Source: Negativicutes bacterium (lineage in GTDB: Bacteria > Bacillota > Negativicutes > SKW292). Taken from it: 20,880 bases of DNA. The position numbers and the translations under genes were made by a program. Shown one piece after another: positions 15,135 through 20,880 of the stretch; the first letter of the stretch is position 1, and each line of letters begins with the position of its first letter. Under the pieces are notes generated by a model. That model did not search any database and was not told where the DNA came from. It saw nothing but the letters and a program-made list of their open reading frames with translations. The DNA lies in NCBI GenBank assembly GCA_026416215.1, contig JAOAFP010000002.1:1-20880 (forward strand). Direction: 5' to 3'.

Positions 15135-15206
15135 AGCTCCCCCTGTCTTACAGATGTGAATTTTTATCGCCGGTCCCCGGTACCGGCCGGAGAACGGTCC
15201 AAACTG

Positions 15207-16085
15207 TCAGACCCCCGGTTTCCGCAGCCCGGTCTGGGAAAAGATTTCCCGGGCCACCTGCGGCTTGTTCATGGTATAAAGATGAATCCCCTCAACCTGG
15301 TTTTCCAGCAGATCGACAATCTGCCGGCAGGCATAATCAATCCCCGCCCGGCGCATATCCTGGCTGCGGTGGCCGTACCGGGAAATAATTTCCGCCAGCG
15401 GCCGGGGGATTTGCACTCCGCACAGCTGAACTATACGTCCGAGCTGCCGGCTGTCCAGCACCGGGAAAATTCCCGCCGTCACCGGGCAGGAAATCCCTGC
15501 CCGCATTGCCTTTTCCCGCCAGTGGTAAAAAAACCGGTTGTCAAAAAACAGCTGGGTGACCAGAAATTCCGCACCGGCTGCCACTTTGCCCCTGATATGG
15601 TAAATATCCTCGTCGAGGTTGCGGCTCTGAACATGCCCCTCGGGGTAGGCGGCAGCGGCAATTCCCAGTTGCCGCCTGCCGGCGATGTAAGCGATCAGTT
15701 GGTTGGCGTGGGCAAAAGCCCCGCCCGACCAGTCGTGGTCAGTCGTCCCCTGCGGCGGATCGCCGCGCAGGGCCAGTACGTTGTCGACGCCGGCAGCAGC
15801 CATGGCCTCCATCGCCCGGTCTACTCCGTCGCGACTCTGACCGACACAGGTAAAATGGGCCATGGCCGTAAGCTGGTAGTGGCTGATTATCCGCCGGCAG
15901 ATTTCTATGGTGTTGGCAGCAGTGCCGCCGCCGGCCCCGTAGGTTACGCTGACGAAATCCGGGGCCAAATCCCTGATTCCGTCGAGGGTGTCAAATATAG
16001 CGCTGATTTCCACCTCCGGCCGGGGTGGGAAGATTTCACACGATACAACCGGCCCGCGACCAGAAAACAGGCTTACTATCCTCAT
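15207..16085 (-). CDS. metF: 5,10-methylenetetrahydrofolate reductase
   Basis: MetF reduces methylene-THF to methyl-THF, for methionine synthesis or, in acetogens, the methyl branch of the Wood-Ljungdahl pathway. The 292-residue FAD-dependent TIM-barrel protein is of full length. Visible motifs are SCEIFPPRPEVE with the catalytic Glu17, FVSVTYGAGGGT, MAHFTCVGQSR, NVLALRGDPP with the conserved Asp, YPEGHVQSRNLDEDI, and EFLVTQLFFDN. The C-terminus ends in GIHLYTMNK. The ATG at 16085 begins two bases after the mtnP stop, with GGGAG 8 bases upstream. No metV or rnfC2 is adjacent, so the acetogenic MetFV form is not shown here. Confidence 0.95.
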   Translation of the reverse strand: MRIVSLFSGRGPVVSCEIFPPRPEVEISAIFDTLDGIRDLAPDFVSVTYGAGGGTAANTIEICRRIISHYQLTAMAHFTCVGQSRDGVDRAMEAMAAAGVDNVLALRGDPPQGTTDHDWSGGAFAHANQLIAYIAGRRQLGIAAAAYPEGHVQSRNLDEDIYHIRGKVAAGAEFLVTQLFFDNRFFYHWREKAMRAGISCPVTAGIFPVLDSRQLGRIVQLCGVQIPRPLAEIISRYGHRSQDMRRAGIDYACRQIVDLLENQVEGIHLYTMNKPQVAREIFSQTGLRKPGV

Positions 16086-16087
16086 CC

Positions 16088-16888
16088 TCACTGCTCCCGG
16101 TGAAGGGTTGACTGTTCGACCGTGTCTGCGCACCGGCAGTTCTCGCGCTGGCCGGGTATGGCGGCAATCAGGTCGAACAGCACCGACCGCAGCTTGCTGT
16201 TATTGGCCTGAAATACGGCGATGATTTTTTCCACCGACGATGGTTCTACCCCCTCCACTCCCACATCGTAATCGGTGATCAGCGAAATGTTTACCACGCA
16301 CATGTTGAGTTCGCGGGCCAGGTAGTTTTCCGGGTACTGCGTCATATTGACCACCTGCCAGCCCTGGTTGATGAACAGCCGGGATTCGGCCCGGCTGGAA
16401 AAGCGCGGACCGTTGACCACCACGATCGTCCCCCGATCGTGACAGGTCACGCCATTGCCGTTAACCGCCTGGACGGCCAGCCTCCGAAGTTCCGGACAAT
16501 ACAGCCCGTCCATGCCGCTGATGTGCACGACCTGCGGTCCGTCGTAAAAAGTCTGCTGCCGGCCGTTGGTCCAGTCAATCATATCGTCGCAGACCACGAA
16601 GTCGCCAGGAACTATCGCGTGTTGTAGTGAACCAGCCGCACAGGGGCAGATCAGCCGCGTCACTCCCAGGGAATGCATGGCCCAGACGTTGGCCCGGTAG
16701 TTGATCCTGTGGGGAGGCAAGTCATGCCGGCTACCGTGCCGCGGCAAAAATGCCACCCGCCGGCCGGCCAGTTCGGCCACGGCTATTTTGTCCGACGGTT
16801 CCCCATACGGTGTTTCCACCCCGATCATCTCGACCCGGTCGAGAAAGTCGTAAAATCCTGAACCGCCAAACACACCTATTTCCACCAC
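16088..16888 (-). CDS. mtnP: S-methyl-5'-thioadenosine phosphorylase (or thioinosine phosphorylase)
   Basis: This phosphorylase splits methylthioadenosine, a by-product of polyamine synthesis and SAM chemistry, into a purine and methylthioribose-1-phosphate. The 266-residue PNP-family protein shows IGVFGGSGFYDFL, the phosphate-site FLPRHGSRHDLPPHRINYRA, CAAGSL, PGDFVVCDDMIDWT, GPRFSSRAES, NMTQYPENYLARE and ITDYDVGVEG. The C-terminus carries a short Cys-containing tail. The start is GTG 16888, with GGAGGTG 9 bases upstream. It lies 30 bases downstream of folD and 2 bases before metF, so it shares their transcript. Substrate could be MTA, methylthioinosine or another purine nucleoside; the family assignment is firmer than the substrate. 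Confidence 0.9.
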   Translation of the reverse strand: MVEIGVFGGSGFYDFLDRVEMIGVETPYGEPSDKIAVAELAGRRVAFLPRHGSRHDLPPHRINYRANVWAMHSLGVTRLICPCAAGSLQHAIVPGDFVVCDDMIDWTNGRQQTFYDGPQVVHISGMDGLYCPELRRLAVQAVNGNGVTCHDRGTIVVVNGPRFSSRAESRLFINQGWQVVNMTQYPENYLARELNMCVVNISLITDYDVGVEGVEPSSVEKIIAVFQANNSKLRSVLFDLIAAIPGQRENCRCADTVEQSTLHREQ

Positions 16889-16918
16889 GGTTTATGACAC
16901 CTCCTGCCCGCTGTTGAA

Positions 16919-17776
16919 TCAGCCGCCGTCAGCCATTTGCCGACCAGCGGCGATCAGAGTGTTATCCAGCAGCATGGCGATGGTCAGCGGTCCCACCCCT
17001 CCCGGCACCGGGGTAATATGGCCAGCCACCGTCGCCACGGCGGCAAAATCGACGTCGCCTACCAGACGTCCGGCCCGACGGTTGATCCCTACGTCGATCA
17101 CCACTGCTCCCGGCCTGACCATATCTGCCCCGATAAATTCCGGACGGCCGGCGGCCGCCACCAGAATATCGGCCTGGCGGGTGAAAGCGGCCAGGCCGGC
17201 CGTCCTGGTGTGACAGACGGTAACTGTGCAGTCAGCCTGAAGCAGCAGCTGAGCCAGCGGCTTGCCGACGATAGTGCTGCGTCCTACCACCACGGCGTGC
17301 CGCCCTGTGGGATCGATGCCCGCTTCCGACAGTATTTTCATTACCCCGCGCGGCGTACAGGGCACCATGGTCGGGTATCCGCCCGCCAAGCATCCGGCGT
17401 TGTACGGGTGGAACCCGTCAACGTCCTTGACCGGATTAATCGTATCGATCACCGCCCGGGCCATTGCTGGCTGCGGTAACGGCATCTGGACCAGAATTCC
17501 GTGTATTTCCTCCCGCCGGTTCAGATTTTCAACCACGCCGGTCAGCTGATCCTGTCCTGTGTCGGCCGGCAGGCGGATGATCTCGGAATAAATTCCACAG
17601 CTGGAACAGGCGCGGTGCTTGTTGCCCACGTAGACCTGCGAGGCCGGGTCATCCCCCACCATCACCACCGCCAGTCCGGGCGGCCGCCCGTTTTGCCGGC
17701 TGAACCAGGCTGCCCGCCGGGCAACGTCGGCCTTGATGGTTTCCGCGATCGCCCTTCCGTCAATTATCTCAGCCAA
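16919..17776 (-). CDS. folD: Bifunctional methylenetetrahydrofolate dehydrogenase / methenyl-THF cyclohydrolase
   Basis: FolD interconverts methylene-, methenyl- and 10-formyl-THF using NADP(H). The 285-residue protein is of normal length. The catalytic Tyr49 and Lys53 lie in SQVYVGNKHRAC. ILVQMPLP, KDVDGFHP, PCTPRGVM, the cofactor loop VVGRSTIVGKPLAQLL, and PVPGGVGPLTIAMLLDN are all intact. The start is TTG at 17776, set by GAGGAGG 7 bases upstream. It sits in the folD-mtnP-metF run, with folD supplying the methylene-THF substrate that MetF reduces. Confidence 0.96.
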   Translation of the reverse strand: MAEIIDGRAIAETIKADVARRAAWFSRQNGRPPGLAVVMVGDDPASQVYVGNKHRACSSCGIYSEIIRLPADTGQDQLTGVVENLNRREEIHGILVQMPLPQPAMARAVIDTINPVKDVDGFHPYNAGCLAGGYPTMVPCTPRGVMKILSEAGIDPTGRHAVVVGRSTIVGKPLAQLLLQADCTVTVCHTRTAGLAAFTRQADILVAAAGRPEFIGADMVRPGAVVIDVGINRRAGRLVGDVDFAAVATVAGHITPVPGGVGPLTIAMLLDNTLIAAGRQMADGG

Positions 17777-17812
17777 TACTTTTCCTCCTCGGTTTGCCGG
17801 TGCCCGCTGCCG

Positions 17813-18421
17813 TCACGGCCGCCAGATCACGACTGCCTTAACTATTATTGGCGTCAGCGGTCGCTGCCAGTCGTCCACCGGCAGGGTCAATAAGTCTTCC
17901 AGGAGACGACGGTCGCCATCGTACTGGCCGAACACAGTAAACCGGCCGTCGCGCCCAAAATTGTCGGCCAGATTGATCAGCCAGCGCCCACCGGACGTAT
18001 CCGGCCCGCTGTTGTCAGCCGCCAGCGTCCCCCACTCATTGGTCAGTCCGTTGTCAAACTCATCGGCAATTGTATAGCCGCAGTCCCCCTGTCCGCTGTT
18101 CAGCGGATCGCCGCTGTAGGCGGCCGGCGGCTGCCGGCCGATTCGGTAAATGATCATCCCGTCGTAGTAATGACGGTTAGCCAGCCTGACAAAGTTGGCC
18201 ACCGTCACCGGTGCCCGATCGGGAAACAGGTCAAAAACCCACTCTCCTGCCGTGGTCTCGATGGTGGCCCGCAACGGACCGCGAAATCCGTCCGGAATCC
18301 CGTCTGCAGTCAGAACCTCCGGCTGGCCCCGGACCACAGCCGGTGCCGCCAGCCAAATCGCCGCCGCCACAACCACCAGTACTCGCCTGCCGCCCCTGCC
18401 CAAAAGTTTTAGCCCGGCCAT
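17813..18421 (-). CDS. Exported cyclophilin-like protein with divergent active site
   Basis: This 202-residue protein resembles cyclophilin-type peptidyl-prolyl isomerases. It has a signal peptide or N-terminal anchor (basic GRGGRR followed by a hydrophobic stretch, ~1-32), so it acts outside the cytoplasm. The fold is recognisable in APVTVANFVRLANRHYYDGMIIYRI, SGDPLNSGQGDCGYTIADEF, NSGPDTSGGRWLINL and DGRFTVFGQ. The catalytic Arg is kept (R93). The usual FMIQGGDP becomes PPAAYSGDP and the usual GSQFFI becomes GGRWLI. The Phe and both Gln positions that form the proline pocket are therefore lost. It may be a weak isomerase or a binding protein. The ATG at 18421 has AAGGGG 5 bases upstream. 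It lies 15 bases after the LtaS-like gene. Confidence 0.82.
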   Translation of the reverse strand: MAGLKLLGRGGRRVLVVVAAAIWLAAPAVVRGQPEVLTADGIPDGFRGPLRATIETTAGEWVFDLFPDRAPVTVANFVRLANRHYYDGMIIYRIGRQPPAAYSGDPLNSGQGDCGYTIADEFDNGLTNEWGTLAADNSGPDTSGGRWLINLADNFGRDGRFTVFGQYDGDRRLLEDLLTLPVDDWQRPLTPIIVKAVVIWRP

Positions 18422-18436
18422 GGTCACCCCTTCCCC

Positions 18437-20470
18437 CTACCTGTCGCCGTCCGGTACATTAACCAGCCGGGTGCCGTTTTTAATCCGCCACCAGGCCATT
18501 GCCCTGGCCGCATCGACGTACCGCTTGATCGCCTCGCCGGCCGGCGGCGGCCAGCTTTCGCGGCCGGGAATTACTTCATAATGCTGGTAGTCATCAGTTC
18601 GACCGATCAGCCGTCCGTCGGACCAAAATCCATAATTGAACGCCAGACGGTTGCCCCCGGTCAGGCTGTGCCCCAGCGAATGGTAGGTGAATCCTGGCGG
18701 CGCAATCGCTTCGATCAGAGTTGCGGCGATGTCGATGTGGCTGCCGGTAACCCCGGGGGCAAACAGCTGGCGGGTCACCCCGTTGCCGCAAACGATGAAC
18801 GGCACCCCGTACCGCTCGTACAGCGAGGGGTTTTTATCGAGGTTGAGCCGGTCGGCGTGGTCGCCGACCATAATTACCAGACTGTCGGGATGTCGGCTGC
18901 GAACACCGGCTATAAACCCGGCCAGCACCCGGTCGGCATACTGGAAATGGCCGAGCTCCCACAGCGTCGGCCAGTCGCTGTCCGCTCCGGGCGGGGCGGC
19001 GTGGGCAATGGCCGCCAGATCAACCCCCTCGGCCTCGATATCGATGTTGAACGGAGGGTGGTTGGATACGGTCAGAACGGTGTGAAACTCGTACTGATCG
19101 CTGTCCATTGCCTGACTTACCGCGTCGCACAGCACCCGGTCGCTTACTCCCCAGGCATTGCTGAACCGAGCGTCGGCCCCCTGGCCGGCCAAGGCCTGAA
19201 ACTGGTCATATCCCTGAGCCAGGACAAATTCCTGAATTCTCTCCCAGGTGCCCGGCCCACCGTACCAGAACACCGTCCGGTACCCCAGTCTCTTCATCGC
19301 CGGGGCAATAGCCGTCTCGTACGGCGACCGGTAAGATTGTTCAGCATAGTTTACGTAGAGGTTGGCGTCGGGCAGCCCGGCGACGATGCCGGTGACGGCA
19401 TACACGGTCGACATCCCGTTAGGCAGGAAAACATCAACGTAAGCGCAGTCGTCACGGGCGATAATCCCCCTTATTCCCTCGGCAACCGGCAGACTGGCAA
19501 ACTGCGGCAGCAATACCCAGTTGTAATAGCTTTCGGCGATTATCAGCACCACTTTGCGCGGCCGCGGCAGCCGCGGTCCGGCTGTCCGCTTTTCCGTATA
19601 ATCACACCAGTCGTCGCTGACCAGCTGCCGGCCGGAGATCTCCTGCCCATAGGCCACCATGTCGCCGGCCGCCAGGTTATAAAGACCGCAATATTTCATC
19701 CGTTCATTTAGCTCGTAGGCCCGGTACAGGCCGTAAATTCCGCCCAGGGTGGCCTCGTTCAGCAGCTTGTCACGGGTGGTGCCGCAGTTTTCCCAGTCGA
19801 TATCGTAGGCATAGGAGAGAACCCCGCCGTACGTCAGCGCAATACCGGAATAAAAGATCGCCACAAACAGCGCCAGACGCAACGCCAAATCCCTCAGCAC
19901 CGGCAACCTCGGCCAGGCGATCAAATTCCACCGCATCCACCAGCCCATAACCGCAACTGCCGCCGCGGTTGTGGCCACCACGGCCAGCATCCGCCACAGC
20001 AACCCGTACTGTTGCCACAACATGACCAGCACCACCTGGTAGTCTTCGTGTACAACCCCAAACAGCAACGGGCTGAACACCATCCTGAACTGCCGGTAGT
20101 AGGGTATGCTGGCCATAAACAAAAACACCACTGTCAGGGTGAACACCGCCCCTAGCCCCAGCCGCAGCCGCCGGCTTACCAGCCCGCCACTGAAAAACCG
20201 CGGCAAAGTGCAGAGGGCAAAAGAAAAGAACAGCCCCCAGCCGGCCGTTTTGACGTCCAGCCTCATCCCCCGCACCAGGCTCTGCCACAACTCCTCCCGG
20301 TCGACCCCGTCACCGATATAGTCGCGCAGAACGATAATAAAGGTCAGCCGCAGGATGCTCAGCAACAACCAGAGGAAGAGGAACAGTTTTATGTCGGTCA
20401 CCAGATCGTCGAAGAACCGCCGCCACAGATCGTCGCCACCGGTCATCGGCCGCCAACTGCGGTCATTCAT
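18437..20470 (-). CDS. LtaS-like membrane sulfatase/phosphotransferase (alkaline phosphatase superfamily)
   Basis: The 677-residue protein has about five N-terminal membrane helices (residues ~28-48, 77-95, 101-121, 155-178, 193-215) and a large extracytoplasmic sulfatase-fold domain (~300-620). Catalytic features are VLIIAESYYNW (metal ligand Glu313), FLPNGMSTVYAV with the likely nucleophile Thr355, YRTVFWYGGPG, TVLTVSNHPPF, and VMVGDHADRLN (Asp537, His538). This layout is that of lipoteichoic acid synthase and related phosphoglycerol transferases, which move glycerol-phosphate from phosphatidylglycerol to a glycan. In an outer-membrane bacterium it could instead modify LPS core or periplasmic glucans. 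The ATG at 20470 has AAGGA only 2 bases away and lies 5 bases after the upstream stop. The family is clear; the acceptor is unknown. Confidence 0.88.
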   Translation of the reverse strand: MNDRSWRPMTGGDDLWRRFFDDLVTDIKLFLFLWLLLSILRLTFIIVLRDYIGDGVDREELWQSLVRGMRLDVKTAGWGLFFSFALCTLPRFFSGGLVSRRLRLGLGAVFTLTVVFLFMASIPYYRQFRMVFSPLLFGVVHEDYQVVLVMLWQQYGLLWRMLAVVATTAAAVAVMGWWMRWNLIAWPRLPVLRDLALRLALFVAIFYSGIALTYGGVLSYAYDIDWENCGTTRDKLLNEATLGGIYGLYRAYELNERMKYCGLYNLAAGDMVAYGQEISGRQLVSDDWCDYTEKRTAGPRLPRPRKVVLIIAESYYNWVLLPQFASLPVAEGIRGIIARDDCAYVDVFLPNGMSTVYAVTGIVAGLPDANLYVNYAEQSYRSPYETAIAPAMKRLGYRTVFWYGGPGTWERIQEFVLAQGYDQFQALAGQGADARFSNAWGVSDRVLCDAVSQAMDSDQYEFHTVLTVSNHPPFNIDIEAEGVDLAAIAHAAPPGADSDWPTLWELGHFQYADRVLAGFIAGVRSRHPDSLVIMVGDHADRLNLDKNPSLYERYGVPFIVCGNGVTRQLFAPGVTGSHIDIAATLIEAIAPPGFTYHSLGHSLTGGNRLAFNYGFWSDGRLIGRTDDYQHYEVIPGRESWPPPAGEAIKRYVDAARAMAWWRIKNGTRLVNVPDGDR

Positions 20471-20475
20471 CGTCC

Positions 20476-20880
20476 TTATCTCAGCGTACCCAGCCTGATC
20501 TCATTGTCTTTCAGGTAGTAGAGGGCGTATGACACTTCCTCCATCAACCGTTTGGTCCGGGTACCGATGGTCAGTTTTACCCCGGGGTAGCCTTTAAGAC
20601 GGATCTTGATCCGCCCCCGCGGTAAATCATTGAGTTTGCTCTCAATCTCAAACTTGGCCCTGATTAGCTGTTCCCGCTGCCATTCCTGACGGAAACTGCT
20701 CCTGGTCAGACTAAGTAGCAGTTCTTTTTTGTCCGGCGGCAGATCCCGGATCTGCTCCATTTCCTTCAGCAGCTTAATCGCCTTTTTTGACTTCTCAATG
20801 GTCTGCACCAGGGCGGTCAGTTCGTCATCCGACCACAGGCCCTGAGCAAACAGGCTTACCCGCGTGTCGAGATAGGCGTC
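20476..20880 (-). CDS. DUF342/FapA-like protein, C-terminal part (runs off the window)
   Basis: Only the last ~134 residues are present; the reading frame is open to the right edge and begins mid-gene (DAYLDTRVSLF). The visible part has a charged helical/coiled-coil stretch (TIEKSKKAIKLLKEMEQIRDL, then PPDKKELLLSLTRS). After it comes a short beta domain with KGYPGVKLTIGTRTKRL and ALYYLKDNEIRLGTL. That order, coiled coil then YPGV.ltIG then YL.dneI, is typical of the C-terminus of DUF342 (FapA, flagellar assembly protein A) proteins. These proteins are linked to flagella or cell polarity in several bacteria. The LtaS-like gene starts 5 bases after its stop, so the two are co-transcribed. Confidence 0.75.
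   Translation of the reverse strand, partial: DAYLDTRVSLFAQGLWSDDELTALVQTIEKSKKAIKLLKEMEQIRDLPPDKKELLLSLTRSSFRQEWQREQLIRAKFEIESKLNDLPRGRIKIRLKGYPGVKLTIGTRTKRLMEEVSYALYYLKDNEIRLGTLR

Noticed and set aside
15177..15186. CCGGTACCGG palindrome in the metF-nfnA gap as a terminator or operator
   Set aside because: It is short, has no loop and no T-run, and no matching copy occurs near another gene in the window.
18581..19711. 376-codon plus-strand open frame opposite the LtaS-like gene
   Set aside because: It is a shadow of the conserved sulfatase-fold domain, which carries intact catalytic motifs on the other strand.
1..20880. CRISPR array, toxin-antitoxin pair, prophage, IS element, tRNA or defence system
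   Set aside because: I looked on both strands for regular repeats, transposase or integrase motifs and tRNA-like cloverleaf sequence and found none. All sizeable ORFs have ordinary metabolic or envelope assignments.

Overview
The window is about 20.9 kb of GC-rich bacterial chromosome. It is densely packed, with no gene-free stretch over 300 bases, and most genes lie on the minus strand. The gene content suggests a flagellated, anaerobic member of the Bacillota (Firmicutes). The signs are NfnAB electron-bifurcating transhydrogenase, FlgB, a DUF342/FapA protein, frequent TTG/GTG starts and strong GGAGG-type ribosome binding sites. An LPS-type O-antigen ligase/polymerase and a fold-III (Selenomonas-type) lysine/ornithine decarboxylase hint at the outer-membrane-bearing Negativicutes; this assignment is an inference.

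Bases 1-19 are an untrimmed Nextera/Tn5 mosaic-end adapter, so the left edge is a sequencing artefact. The adjoining ornithine aminotransferase gene (rocD, minus) loses its family similarity at about base 57, which suggests a chimeric read end. A divergent cationic amino-acid permease (plus) follows and ends at a strong bidirectional terminator (2174-2210). Facing it is a minus-strand four-gene unit, rfbD - flgB - divergent polysaccharide deacetylase - lysine/ornithine decarboxylase (5675 to 2213), with a good promoter at 5746-5774. A PAS-like/GGDEF diguanylate cyclase is read divergently from it on the plus strand.

Bases 6771-7976 hold an O-antigen ligase-like membrane protein in a markedly AT-rich segment, probably acquired horizontally. 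Next, all on the minus strand, come an NlpC/P60 cell-wall hydrolase, an Eis-like GNAT acetyltransferase (possibly preceded by a 46-residue coupled ORF), a membrane-anchored metallophosphoesterase and an unusual zinc-ribbon protein. These are followed by ogt, nfnB, nfnA, metF, mtnP, folD, a secreted divergent cyclophilin, an LtaS-like alkaline-phosphatase-superfamily membrane enzyme, and the 3' end of a DUF342/FapA-like gene that runs off the right edge.

Three functional themes emerge. The first is ornithine/polyamine metabolism (rocD, permease, decarboxylase, and mtnP for the methylthioadenosine by-product). The second is one-carbon and redox metabolism (folD, metF, nfnAB). The third is the envelope and flagella (rfbD, flgB, polysaccharide deacetylase, GGDEF, ligase, NlpC/P60, LtaS-like, FapA). 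I see no CRISPR array, tRNA, rRNA, IS element or phage gene. I found no clear new system; the most unusual elements are the mixed flgB operon, the zinc-ribbon protein and the degenerate cyclophilin.
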